From contig NZ_CP119573.1 in assembly GCF_029278605.1 (NCBI RefSeq), positions 620,001 through 684,000 on the forward strand: DNA of 64,000 nt, written 5' to 3'. Origin of the DNA: Cupriavidus sp. WKF15 (GTDB lineage Bacteria > Pseudomonadota > Gammaproteobacteria > Burkholderiales > Burkholderiaceae). The notes under the pieces were generated by a model. That model ran no database searches. It saw nothing but the letters and a program-made list of their open reading frames with translations, and was not told where the DNA came from. The first letter of the stretch is position 1. Each line of letters opens with the position of its first letter. Positions 25,451-34,216 of the stretch are shown here, one piece after another. The position numbers were made by a program, and so were the translations under genes.

Positions 25451-25501
25451 ATAGCGTCGGAAAACTCAGATAGCGCGGTCAGGCAATGCCGTGCAAACGG
25501 C

Positions 25502-25528
25502 GGGCACCGGCAAAGATCGCCGGTGTCC
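25502..25528. terminator. Possible bidirectional hairpin between convergent genes
   Basis: GGGCACCGGC and GCCGGTGTCC pair over 10 positions with one G-U, around a 7-base loop. It lies between the convergent outer-membrane-factor and lipoprotein genes. No U-tract follows, so termination is uncertain. Confidence 0.4.
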
Positions 25529-25592
25529 GCCATGACAGATCGACCGTCCCGTCGACTGATCCGTTAAGCCTGTGCCGTTATGTCACGCCATC

Positions 25593-25835
25593 TCAGTAAC
25601 GCGGCGCCGTGGACGACGTGCCGCCTGAGGTGGCGCCACTGGATGTGCCAGCACCCGAGGACGTGGCTGGTGCCATACCGGAGCTGCGCGGACGGCTGGT
25701 ATCCGTGACCGAGCCAGAGCCGGTCACCGTGCCGCCCCCCGCTCCCGAGCCGGACGCCGTGCCGGTCGCGCTGCAGCCCGCCAGCGAGCCAAGGGTGGTC
25801 GCCACCATCATGCAAATCAGTATCGTCTTGCTCAT
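25593..25835 (-). CDS. Small Gly/Ser/Thr-rich lipoprotein
   Basis: This 80-residue protein has a lipoprotein signal (SKTILICMMVATTLGSLAGC, lipobox LAGC with Cys at about residue 20). The mature part consists almost entirely of Gly, Ser, Thr and Ala, with recurring GSG, SSG and TSSG patterns, so it is probably unfolded. A GGAGGACAGC site before the ATG at 25835 decides the start. It converges with the polysaccharide operon. Its function is not recognised; similar low-complexity lipoproteins in beta-proteobacteria are usually annotated as hypothetical. Confidence 0.65.
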   Translation of the reverse strand: MSKTILICMMVATTLGSLAGCSATGTASGSGAGGGTVTGSGSVTDTSRPRSSGMAPATSSGAGTSSGATSGGTSSTAPRY

Positions 25836-26233
25836 GCTGTCCTCCATCGAAGCCGTGGCGGCCGGCCGGCAGGCCAGCCTTCAGCCGGCCTGCCCTCCAC
25901 GCCGGTCCTGCGTGGGCACAGGCAACTGCCATACCACCGCAAGTTCCTGCTCCAGAACCCGCATATGTGCTTTGCCTTGCCTCTTGCAGTACTTGTGACG
26001 CTTCCGCACGCAACGTAAGAACTGCCTTCGATGTAGAAAATTCATCATCTTCGCGGCAGCGGCTTTTCGAGAAGGCGCCGGGAGGAGCAGGCTTGCGGAT
26101 GCAGGGGGCGAGGTACGTCCCTTGCGTCGCAAACGAAGACGGTTCCTCGGCACCACGGCAGTGATGGGACCCGGGCGCCCAATGCACTAGTATCCTCACC
26201 TGGACCGGGCAGCAAGAAACCAGCGAGGCAGCC
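25836..26233. other. 398-base gap, no gene seen
   Basis: This divergent intergenic region separates the small lipoprotein from the SnoaL-like gene. Its centre (about 25980-26060) is AT-richer than the surroundings, as expected for two back-to-back promoters, but no box could be assigned with confidence. Confidence 0.5.
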
Positions 26234-26647
26234 ATGAATTCCGCAGACGACGAACGCGCCATCCGTGAACTGGTGCAAAACTGGTTCTCCGCCAGCCAGC
26301 GCGGCGATACCGACACCGTATTGAGCCTGATGACCGACGATGTCGTCTTCATGGTTCCCGGCCAGGAGCCATTCGGCAAGCGCGCGTTCGCGCAGGCTTC
26401 GGCAGGCATGAAGTCCGTGCCGATGCAGGGCAGCTACGACATCCGGGAATTGCAGGTGATGGGCGACTGGGCCTACCTGCGCAACTTCATCGAACTGACC
26501 GTCACGCCGCCGGGCGGTGAGGCGGTACACCGCTCGGGCTATACGCTCACGCTGTTGCGCCGGGAGGCCGACGGTAAATGGCGGCTCTGCCGCGATGCCA
26601 ACCTGCTCGCGGCCGATGCACCGGCCGCACGGAAGGGCGAAGCGTAA
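26234..26647 (+). CDS. SnoaL-like/SgcJ-EcaC family protein (NTF2 fold)
   Basis: This 137-residue protein has the cone-shaped alpha+beta NTF2-like fold of the SgcJ/EcaC family: an N-terminal helix ERAIRELVQNWFSASQRGDTDTVLSLMTDDVVFMVPG, a central FGKRAFAQ helix and strands ending in LLRREADGKWRLCRDANLL. Members are small enzymes or binding proteins of varied function and are often annotated as oxidoreductases without evidence. The gene converges with the dioxygenase gene, ending 10 bases before it. Signal peptide and metal ligands are absent. Confidence 0.85.
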   Translation: MNSADDERAIRELVQNWFSASQRGDTDTVLSLMTDDVVFMVPGQEPFGKRAFAQASAGMKSVPMQGSYDIRELQVMGDWAYLRNFIELTVTPPGGEAVHRSGYTLTLLRREADGKWRLCRDANLLAADAPAARKGEA

Positions 26648-26657
26648 GTTCCCATCC

Positions 26658-27356
26658 TCATCCTGTACGCGCGACGCGCGCAATCCCTGCCACGAACTCC
26701 CCATCCAGCCAATCCGTCGCGCTGCGCACGCGCACCAGCGGCGGGTTGCTGCCCGCAATCGGATCCTGCGTATTCCCGCGCGTCGGCGCGCCGCGCGTGC
26801 GGTACGCCGGGTGATTGCCCAGCACCTCGCGATTGAGCGCATCGCTGAAGTAGAGCTGGCTGGTCAGCACCTCGGCATTCGCCAGCAGCACCTTGAAGTG
26901 GATGTGCACGGCACGCGGCCGGTACCAGCCCGGATAGATGGTAAGAAAGGTCGCCGCACCGTCGGCGCCGGTCTGCTGCACGCCGCGCAGGAAGCGGGTG
27001 GTGTCGTGCGGGCCGTCTTCACCGCTGTAGCTGCCCTCGGCATCGCAATGCCAGATGCTGACCAGCGCGCCTGGCACCGGTATGCAGCCGCGATCGGCGT
27101 CGACGACCGTCAGCCGCAGGCGCAATGGCTGGCCTGGACGGCCGTCGCGGATATCGCTGCGCAACCGGGCGTCGCCCAGATAGAAAGGGCCTTCCGTGGC
27201 AGCGGGGGTCAGCAGGCAGGCGGCCGCGGCGGTCGCACTGCCAGCCTGGGCCACGCTGGCGGGTGACAGGCTGGCCAGAGCGGCCACGCTGCCAAGCCGG
27301 CCGAGGAATTCGCGGCGCTTGGTCAGTTTGCCATCGTCGGCAGGCAAGGCGGTCAT
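26658..27356 (-). CDS. Exported intradiol ring-cleavage dioxygenase
   Basis: This 232-residue protein belongs to the protocatechuate 3,4-dioxygenase/catechol 1,2-dioxygenase superfamily. The N-terminus has a twin-arginine signal (TKRREFLGRLGSVAALASLS), so it is probably exported folded with its iron. Fe(III) ligands are recognisable: a Tyr in WHCDAEGSYSG, then GWYRPRAVHIHFKV providing Tyr, His and His. ATEGPFYLGD near residue 55 is also conserved in the family. I chose the ATG at 27356, 16 codons inside the frame, since it precedes the Tat signal closely. Periplasmic members of this group are common in soil bacteria and act on unknown catechols. Confidence 0.88.
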   Translation of the reverse strand: MTALPADDGKLTKRREFLGRLGSVAALASLSPASVAQAGSATAAAACLLTPAATEGPFYLGDARLRSDIRDGRPGQPLRLRLTVVDADRGCIPVPGALVSIWHCDAEGSYSGEDGPHDTTRFLRGVQQTGADGAATFLTIYPGWYRPRAVHIHFKVLLANAEVLTSQLYFSDALNREVLGNHPAYRTRGAPTRGNTQDPIAGSNPPLVRVRSATDWLDGEFVAGIARVARTG

Positions 27357-27527
27357 GTGAACTCCCGTGAGGGCGTGCTCACACCAGTCTATGCATCCGA
27401 ACAATCAGAAAGAAGCCCTGTTGGAAGCGGGCGCAAATCCTTACGCTCGTGCCGAAGCGGGGAATTCCGGATCCCGGTTCCTCCCAGTTCCCGCACACGT
27501 GCGGACATCATTGCGCCCCTCATTTAA

Positions 27528-27537
27528 TGTAGCTACA
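27528..27537. promoter_or_regulatory. TGTAGCTACA palindrome, likely brnTA operator
   Basis: This perfect 10-bp palindrome lies 4 bases before the brnT start codon. BrnA antitoxins with their toxin repress their own promoter at TGTA-n2-TACA-like palindromes, so this is the expected autoregulatory site. The role is inferred from position and symmetry. Confidence 0.6.
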
Positions 27538-27541
27538 ATAA

Positions 27542-27775
27542 ATGACACTATATCTGACCTACGATCCCGGCAAGGACGTGGCCAACAAGGTGAAGCATGG
27601 TGTATCGCTGGCGCTGGCCCTTGCCATCGATTGGACCGAGGTCTGGTGTACGCCGGATGCTCGCCGGGACTACGGTGAGCTACGCGAGATCGGCTACGCG
27701 CCAATGGCTGGGCGCCTCTATTGCGTAGGTAATCAGCCTGCGCAAGGCAAACAACCGCGAGATCGAACGCTATGA
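27542..27775 (+). pseudogene. brnT: brnT toxin gene, disrupted by an internal deletion and frameshift
   Basis: The first 60 or so residues (YDPGKDVANKVKHGVSLALAL, then DARRDYGELREIGYAPMAGRLYCV) match the BrnT RNase-toxin family, which normally has about 90 residues. After GRLYCV the frame gives an unrelated tail GNQPAQGKQPRDRTL. In the next frame, beginning at 27732, the true BrnT C-terminus is present: ISLRKANNREIERYE. A short stretch equivalent to about ten residues between CV and ISLRKA is missing, and the loss has shifted the frame. The toxin is therefore very likely inactive. Its start, operator and the overlapping antitoxin gene are intact. Confidence 0.8.
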
Positions 27776-28038
27776 GCAAGCTAATTCGAAATACCCCTGT
27801 GGAAGAGGCAGCGATTGCGCGTGGGATCGCAGCCGACACTGACACGTTCGTCCCCAGCGACGAGCAATTCGCCCAAATGAAGCCACGGCGCGGCCGCCCG
27901 AAGCAGGAGGTGCGCAAGGAGCTCGTCAGCGTGCGCTACGACGTCGAGGTCCTGGAAGCCTTCCGCGCCATGGGCGACGGGTGGCAGACACGCATGAACG
28001 ACGCCCTGCGCGACTGGCTGCGCACGCATCGGCCATAG
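27772..28038 (+). CDS. brnA: BrnA-family antitoxin
   Basis: This is an 88-residue antitoxin with the BrnA pattern: a flexible N-terminus that normally wraps the toxin, a GRPKQEVRKELVSVRYDVEVL ribbon segment, then FRAMGDGWQTRMNDALRDWL, the helix-turn-helix-like ribbon-helix-helix DNA-binding part. The GxGWQ-R-N-L-WL signature is diagnostic. It overlaps the last bases of the original brnT frame, the usual arrangement. With the toxin gene frameshifted, the antitoxin may survive as a stand-alone regulator or as protection against related toxins. Confidence 0.88.
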   Translation: MSKLIRNTPVEEAAIARGIAADTDTFVPSDEQFAQMKPRRGRPKQEVRKELVSVRYDVEVLEAFRAMGDGWQTRMNDALRDWLRTHRP

Positions 28039-28187
28039 CCATCCCGCAGGGGATCGCCTGAGCAGGCCGGAGCCACGCTGAACTGACCGCTTGCCATTCA
28101 CTGCTGCAGGGGGGATTCTGATTGTGGATGTCGCCTCGATGCGGGCGGCGGCAATCCGTCCCAGACTCGTCAAAAGGAGGTGCAGCG

Positions 28188-28502
28188 ATGGCAACTCGAC
28201 GAACGTTTCTCAAAGGTATATCCGGTGTCGCGACCATAGCGCTGGCGGGTGTGCAGATTCCAGTGAGGGCGCAAGCCGGCAAGCTTGACGAGGCCGATCC
28301 CCAGGCCGTCTCGCTAGGGTATAAGCACGACACCACCAAGGTCGACAAGGCCAAGTTCCCAAAGCATGACGCGAGCCAGAAGTGCAGCAACTGCCAGCTG
28401 TTTCAAGGAAAGGCCAATGACGCGTGGGGGCCATGCCCGATATTCGGCGGCAAGCAGGTGGCAGCGAACGGCTGGTGCAGTGCCTATGTGAAGAAGGCCT
28501 GA
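28188..28502 (+). CDS. High-potential iron-sulfur protein (HiPIP)
   Basis: This 104-residue precursor has a twin-arginine signal (TRRTFLKGISGVATIALAGV, cleavage probably after VRAQA near residue 30). The mature part carries the HiPIP cluster ligands Cys66, Cys69, Cys83 and Cys97 in the spacing C-x2-C-x13-C-x13-C, with the family aromatic residue in WCSAY. HiPIPs are periplasmic one-electron carriers between respiratory complexes and terminal acceptors. A very strong AAAGGAGGTG site precedes the ATG at 28188. It stands alone, so its redox partner is not shown here. Confidence 0.93.
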   Translation: MATRRTFLKGISGVATIALAGVQIPVRAQAGKLDEADPQAVSLGYKHDTTKVDKAKFPKHDASQKCSNCQLFQGKANDAWGPCPIFGGKQVAANGWCSAYVKKA

Positions 28503-28612
28503 GGTAAGCCTGGCCTGCCTGCGCGGGACCTCCACGCCCCGCGCGGCGGCGCTCAGGTTGTGGGGCTCGAAGAGCCTGCCCAGCGTCCGCGCCTGCACCT
28601 CGAAGCACCAGC

Positions 28613-29122
28613 CTAACGGGGCGCCTTTTTCGATGCGCGCGTGCGCGCGGCCTTGCGGGCTGCTTCGGAGCGGCCCGCCGCCCCCTTGGTCTTGGCCGCC
28701 TTCTCGGCGGCCGCGGAGCGGTCTGCCGCGGTACGCGTGCCGGCCGCGCGCTTGGCCTGCGCCGACAGCGCCTGGTGCGAGGCCCCGGCCGTGCTCTCGC
28801 GCTTGAGCGCCTTGGTAGCGGCTTCGCGACGCTTGGCCGTGCTTTCCGAACTAGGCCGTCTCGCCACCGTGTCGCCGCCACTCTTGGCGGCAGGCTTGGC
28901 CGTCGCCGCCTTGGTACCCGCCTTGGGTTGCGGGACTTCAACGCCCGCGCGGCGCGCTTCCGACAAACCGATTGCGATGGCCTGCTTGGCCGAACGCACG
29001 CCATGCTTGCCACTGCGCACGGCTTCAATCTCGTCGCGAACAAAATGACTGGCCTGGGTGCTTGGCGACTTGCCCGCCCGCTTGTCCGCCTTGGCCTGCG
29101 CGATGCTGGATGCTCTTGGCAT
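28613..29122 (-). CDS. Basic DUF6496-like protein with a histone-H1-like tail
   Basis: This is a 169-residue, strongly basic protein. The first 70 residues (PRASSIAQAKADKRAGKSPS, then ASHFVRDEIEAVRSGKHGVRS and AIAIGLSEARRAGV) match a small domain common in proteobacterial DNA-associated proteins and usually annotated DUF6496. The rest is a Lys/Ala/Arg-rich, low-complexity tail (RAAGTRTAADRSAAAEKAAKT, ending ARTRASKKAPR) like bacterial histone-H1 proteins. A GGAGACGATC site places the start at the ATG at 29122. DNA binding is likely from composition; no enzymatic motif is seen. Confidence 0.75.
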   Translation of the reverse strand: MPRASSIAQAKADKRAGKSPSTQASHFVRDEIEAVRSGKHGVRSAKQAIAIGLSEARRAGVEVPQPKAGTKAATAKPAAKSGGDTVARRPSSESTAKRREAATKALKRESTAGASHQALSAQAKRAAGTRTAADRSAAAEKAAKTKGAAGRSEAARKAARTRASKKAPR

Positions 29123-29342
29123 GATCGTCTCCATGATGCCCGCATGCATCCACCATGGGCTGGATGCATCTGCGGCGCTGTCAAAGTCCCGCTCCGTGGC
29201 GGGGACTCCAGACCTCTTGCGCAATTGCCGTGCCAGACTTTTCAGTCGTGCAGGCCACCACACATGGAGGATCCCTTGTGCAGCAGCTTGGGAAAGCTAC
29301 GATCCGTGCGTCGAATCTACAAAACGTTTGCCCGTTTACAGG

Positions 29343-29376
29343 CCAAAAAAAACCGGCACCACAGGGTGCCGGTTTT
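29343..29376 (-). terminator. Rho-independent terminator of argG
   Basis: AAAACCGGCACC and GGTGCCGGTTTT form a 12-bp perfect stem (29349-29360 with 29365-29376) around the loop ACAG. Read leftward it ends in a run of U from the A-tract at 29345-29352. It lies about 50 bases past the argG stop. Confidence 0.9.
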
Positions 29377-29423
29377 CGTGTATCGCGCCGCGCCACTGCG
29401 CGGCGCGGTCACTGCGCGTCTGC

Positions 29424-30755
<1,332 letters not shown>

Positions 30756-31019
30756 TCAATCTATGTGAATTTGTCGGCTCCTGGAGCAGCTTTCGGTCGG
30801 GGGCCGCAAGCTCGGGGACTCGGCTGGCCGGGTCACGGGCCGAATCAGGTGCCGGGGAGGTCTAAAAGCGAATTGTGACACGGCGGCGGGCTTGCGCCAA
30901 ACCCGGCGTCCTGGCAAACCAATCCGGACCGTTCAATACTGGCGAACGCGCCTTAAAAACTCTCGACTGGTTCGTCCCCAGGGACGTTCCTCAACCGCGA
31001 GCGGTAAGTCCCCGCGCAG

Positions 31020-31385
31020 TCATGGCGCAGTCGCCGTGGCCGCGCCGCGGGGCGGTGTCGGGGCGGCGCTGCTTTGCGCATTGGCAATGACCTGGAACAG
31101 GCGCGGGTCGGTGAGTTCGTAACTGCAACCCCATTTGTCTGTCGGTGCCCGCCGTGCCAGATTGGAGATGGCCAGGCGGCGCGGCCATGCCATGGCATCG
31201 CATAGGCTGCGACAGGCGTCGCCGGGCCGTGGCAAAGCGATGTGGACGCCGTCCTGGTTCTTTGCTAAGGTATTGTGGACGGCGTACACAAACGCAGTGT
31301 CGCCGCTCGCCACCGGTGCCGCGGGCCCGGTTCCAGACTGATTCCCAAGGCCGTCCGCGGGATGGCCACACCAGGAGATGTCCAT
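31020..31385 (-). CDS. Possible small Cys-containing protein, unknown
   Basis: This open frame of 121 residues has codon third positions dominated by G and C, like real genes here, and no overlap with another gene until its 5' end. The best-looking part is VHIALPRPGDACRSLCDAMAW followed by RRLAISNLARRAPTDKWGC and ELTDPRLFQVIANAQ. The true start may be a GTG further inside. Its 5' end overlaps the start of the VOC gene at 31384 on the other strand by 2 bases. I do not recognise it and consider it only plausible. Confidence 0.4.
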   Translation of the reverse strand: MDISWCGHPADGLGNQSGTGPAAPVASGDTAFVYAVHNTLAKNQDGVHIALPRPGDACRSLCDAMAWPRRLAISNLARRAPTDKWGCSYELTDPRLFQVIANAQSSAAPTPPRGAATATAP

Positions 31386-31821
31386 GCTAGTCCAGCCTTA
31401 TCTGTTCTTCGAAGGCCGTTGCGAGGAAGCTCTCGAGTTCTACAAGAAGACGATCGGCGCCAAGCCCGGCATGCTGATGCGGTTCAAGGACAACCCCGAA
31501 AAGGACAAGGCAGCCGCCAGCGAAGGCTGCGCTCCCACGCCCGACATGGATGAGAAGGTGATGCACGCCGAGTTCACGGTCGGCGACAGCCTGATCATGG
31601 TGTCCGATGGCCGCTGCTCGGGCAAGCCACAGTTCCAGGGTGTCGCGCTGTCGATCTCCTATGACGATGTGTCAGCGCTGGAAAAAGCATTCAACGGCCT
31701 GACCGAAGGCGGCCAGGTGATGATGCCGCTCGCCCAGACCTTCTACGCCGAGAAATTCGGCATGGTGACGGACCGCTTCGGCGTGCTGTGGATGCTGATC
31801 AAGCCCGCGCCGCACCAGTAA
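31384..31821 (+). CDS. VOC-superfamily protein (PhnB-like)
   Basis: This 145-residue protein has the paired beta-alpha-beta-beta-beta modules of the vicinal oxygen chelate fold in the PhnB-like arrangement: QPYLFFEGRCEEALEFYKKTIGA at the start, EKVMHAEFTVGDSLIMVSDG in the middle, GVALSISYDDVSALEKAFNGL and AEKFGMVTDRFGVLWML at the end. These proteins are often annotated as glyoxalase-like; the catalytic metal ligands are not evident. AGGAG at 31373-31377 fits the ATG at 31384 (6-base spacing) better than the ATG at 31378, which touches it. Confidence 0.88.
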   Translation: MLVQPYLFFEGRCEEALEFYKKTIGAKPGMLMRFKDNPEKDKAAASEGCAPTPDMDEKVMHAEFTVGDSLIMVSDGRCSGKPQFQGVALSISYDDVSALEKAFNGLTEGGQVMMPLAQTFYAEKFGMVTDRFGVLWMLIKPAPHQ

Positions 31822-31924
31822 GGCGTTAGCCGGCTGATGGTTCCGGCAGGACCCGAGCGCCGCGCCTCGCTTACAATGCGCGGGCTCGGCGCCCTTGCCG
31901 GAGATGAAGCCGGAGACACACGCC

Positions 31925-32128
31925 ATGGAAGACCGCCTCATAGAACTGGAAATCAAGCTCGCCTTCCAGGAAGACCTGCTCGAAACGCTGAACCTCACCG
32001 TCGCACGCCAGCAGCAACAGCTCGACCTGCTCCAGGAGCAGTTCCGCGCGCTCTACCAGCAGGTGCACAGCGCCCCGTCGACCGCTGCCGAGTCCAACCC
32101 GCAGCACGAAATCCCCCCGCACTACTGA
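31925..32128 (+). CDS. slyX: SlyX family protein
   Basis: This 67-residue protein is the SlyX homologue: a single coiled coil starting EDRLIELEIKLAFQEDLLETLN and continuing QQQQLDLLQEQFRALYQQV, with the conserved C-terminal PPHY ending. SlyX is a short soluble coiled-coil protein of unknown function found across proteobacteria. The ATG at 31925 starts exactly at the conserved MEDRL; an upstream in-frame ATG adds ten unrelated residues. Confidence 0.9.
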   Translation: MEDRLIELEIKLAFQEDLLETLNLTVARQQQQLDLLQEQFRALYQQVHSAPSTAAESNPQHEIPPHY

Positions 32129-32227
32129 AGCCGGATGCTTTATAGGGTGGCTGCGTGTCCCCAGCCGCCGGAACGTTGCTGCGCCGATCCGTGTCTGACA
32201 GGCACCTACGCAGACAACGTTGCGCCA

Positions 32228-32800
32228 ATGCGCACCCCCCGCCACATGCGCCTTCATCGACGCCTCATATTCGCCGCGGCGACCCTTGCCGTGGCCACCG
32301 CCGCCCACGCCGGCTACAACATCTGGACCGGCGAATACACCTTCACGAAGCAGGAACTGCAGCAGGCCGTGGACAAACGCTTCCCGGCCACGCTGCGCTA
32401 CGCGCAGGTGGTCAGCGTGCAGCTCACCCACCCGCGCCTGGTGCTCGACGACGCCAACAACCGCATCACCACGCAGATGGACGCCCAGCTCACCAATGGG
32501 CTAGCGGCAGCGCCGCCGGTCAACGGCACGCTCTCGCTGAACAGCGGGCTGCGCTACGACAAGACGCAGCGCGCCGTGCTGCTGGACAACCCGACGGTGC
32601 AGGACGTGCAAGTGCAGGGCATGGCGCTGTACAGGGAGCAGCTCAACGCGATCGGCGCCGTAGTCGCCCAGCAACTGTTGAAGGATTACCCGATCTACAC
32701 GTTCAAGCCCGACGAACTGCGCTTTGGCGGCAAGGACGTCGAGCCCGGCGCGATCACGGTGGCGCCCGATGGCATCCGCGTCGAAGTGAAGGACCGGTAG
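32228..32800 (+). CDS. DUF1439 (YceB-like) exported protein
   Basis: This 190-residue protein has a signal peptide (RLIFAAATLAVATAAHA, cleavage near residue 24) and a DUF1439 domain: WTGEYTFTKQELQQAVDKRFP, then LTHPRLVLDDANNRITTQMDAQ and DYPIYTFKPDELRFGGK. The E. coli homologue YceB is a lipoprotein; here no lipobox cysteine is present, so the product is probably periplasmic and soluble. The fold is TULIP-like and may bind lipid. The ATG at 32228 is chosen; 32246 is an alternative. Function is not known. Confidence 0.8.
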   Translation: MRTPRHMRLHRRLIFAAATLAVATAAHAGYNIWTGEYTFTKQELQQAVDKRFPATLRYAQVVSVQLTHPRLVLDDANNRITTQMDAQLTNGLAAAPPVNGTLSLNSGLRYDKTQRAVLLDNPTVQDVQVQGMALYREQLNAIGAVVAQQLLKDYPIYTFKPDELRFGGKDVEPGAITVAPDGIRVEVKDR

Positions 32801-32803
32801 CGC

Positions 32804-32920
32804 TCAGCCATCCGGCGGCAACGCTTGTGGCGTGACGGGCCAGCCGGCATGTTCCTCCAGCAGTCCGACCAGCAACTGCGCGGCGCCTGACAGGTTGCGT
32901 CCGCCCGGATACACCCAGCG
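32804..32920 (-). pseudogene. C-terminal remnant of a LysR-type regulator
   Basis: Read leftward, this stretch encodes RWVYPGGRNLSGAAQLLVGLL and then EEHAGWPVTPQALPPDG before a stop. The YPxxRxLS...L pattern is the usual C-terminus of LysR effector domains. A stop codon (TGA at 32921-32923) closes the frame immediately upstream and no HTH region is present. It is what remains of a regulator gene, located directly downstream of the EamA exporter, which such regulators often control. Confidence 0.5.
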
Positions 32921-32972
32921 TCAGCGGCAAGGGCGCCGGTGCCTAGGCCAGGCGGCGGCCTGAGCGCGGGCT

Positions 32973-33872
32973 TCAGTGTTCCGGCCTGCGCCGGAACACG
33001 AGCGCCAGTCCTGCCAGGATGGCTCCCATGCCGGCGATCGCCATCGGCGCCAGCCGGTTGCCCAGCAGCAGGTAGTCGAACACGGCCGTGCCCGCCGGCA
33101 CCAGGTAGAACAGGCTGGTCACGTTGACGAGATTGCCGGCCCGGATCAGCCGGTAGAACAGCAGCGTCGCAGCCACGGAAATCCCCAGCGCCAGCCACAG
33201 CAGCGGCACGAAGAACGCCAGCGTGGCGTCGAACACGAACGGCTGGAACGCCAGGCACAGCAGGCATGCCGCGGTGCTCACGCCGTACTGCAGCGGCAGC
33301 ACCTGCGCGGGCGTGCTGGCGAGGCGCTTCTGCAGGATCGCGCCGACCGTCACGCTCGTCAGCGACGCCAGCGCGAACAGCACGCCGGCCGGCGACAGCC
33401 GCGCCATCAGCAAGCTGTCCGCCACCACCATGACCAGGCCTGCAAGCGCGAGTGCCAGTCCGGCCATCCGCGCCGCGCCAAAGCGCCGTTCGGTCAGCAG
33501 CAGCGTGAGCATCGGTTGCGCGCCAAGGATGGTGGCCAGCACGCCCGGCGTCAGGCCGCGCTCCAGCGCGAGAAAATAGCCGATGGAGTAGCCGGCAATC
33601 ATCAGCAAGCCCGCAAGCGCGGCAAGCCAACGTTCGCCGCGCGGCGGCAACAGGGGCCCGCGTGCGAGCGCGATGGCGACCAGCACGGCCAGCGCCAGCG
33701 CAAAGCGCAGCGTCAGCAGCGCGAACGGCGTGGCATGGTCGAGCGCCCAGCGGGCGAAGATGGCGCCGCTGCTCCACAGCAGCACGAAAAGGGGCGTGGC
33801 GCCCAGCGAGGCCAGCGTGCGCTGGCCGGAAGCGGCACCGGTCTGTGCCGCCAGGTTATTGTCAATGCGCAT
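32973..33872 (-). CDS. EamA-family transporter (drug/metabolite transporter superfamily)
   Basis: This 299-residue protein has ten predicted membrane helices in two EamA repeats. The first begins LFVLLWSSGAIFARWALDHATPF with the family's N-terminal WSSG motif; the second begins ASLTSVTVGAILQKRLA. DMT carriers export amino acids, metabolites or drugs. The ATG at 33872 starts the mature-looking N-terminus MRIDNNLAAQ. Upstream lies a strong nested dyad at 33902-33960, in the position of a 5' leader. The neighbouring LysR remnant suggests that its former regulator has been lost. Confidence 0.88.
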   Translation of the reverse strand: MRIDNNLAAQTGAASGQRTLASLGATPLFVLLWSSGAIFARWALDHATPFALLTLRFALALAVLVAIALARGPLLPPRGERWLAALAGLLMIAGYSIGYFLALERGLTPGVLATILGAQPMLTLLLTERRFGAARMAGLALALAGLVMVVADSLLMARLSPAGVLFALASLTSVTVGAILQKRLASTPAQVLPLQYGVSTAACLLCLAFQPFVFDATLAFFVPLLWLALGISVAATLLFYRLIRAGNLVNVTSLFYLVPAGTAVFDYLLLGNRLAPMAIAGMGAILAGLALVFRRRPEH

Positions 33873-34216
33873 GGTGTTGCACCTGTCGAATGCATGGCAG
33901 GCTCCGGCACGCGTGTGTGCCATCGGCGCTATGGCGCGCCGACGGTGGCAGATACCGGAGACGTCAGGAGGTGCTGCGGGAAGAACCCGTCAGCCAAGCA
34001 ATGCCGGCAGCGCAGGCGCGCCGGCGGTCGCCGGGGGTGGCGATGCGACAGGAGGAGGGGATGCGACCGAGATCGACGCCGCCAGGCCGCGTGCGCGCGC
34101 GCCGGCCGCAAGGGCTGGCAAGGCGTGGCGATGGCGGGCTGCGTGCATGAGATCGGAAGCGTGGGAAACAGAAAAACCAATGCGACGATGCTAGCGGCCG
34201 CAGGCGCGCCGGTCAA
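33873..34216. other. 344-base gap with a structured leader
   Basis: The gap between the EamA and sirtuin genes has no convincing gene. A 95-residue leftward frame at 33929-34216 has a signal-like start but an Arg/Pro/His-rich remainder, typical of a chance frame in GC-rich DNA. The main feature is the dyad at 33902-33960. Confidence 0.5.
33902..33960 (-). promoter_or_regulatory. Nested inverted repeat in the EamA leader
   Basis: Three paired blocks nest around one loop: CTCCGG (33902-33907) with CCGGAG (33955-33960), TGCCA (33918-33922) with TGGCA (33946-33950), and CGGCG (33924-33928) with CGCCG (33937-33941). As RNA from the EamA promoter this would be one long hairpin 30-90 bases before the start codon. 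It could be a leader element or a protein operator; no known riboswitch class is recognised. Confidence 0.5.

Noticed and set aside
31378-31380. Upstream ATG as the start of the VOC gene
   Set aside because: The AGGAG site touches this ATG; the ATG at 31384 has proper 6-base spacing.
33929-34216. A 95-residue leftward frame with a signal-like start
   Set aside because: The rest is Arg/Pro/His-rich low complexity, with no ribosome site; a chance frame is more likely.
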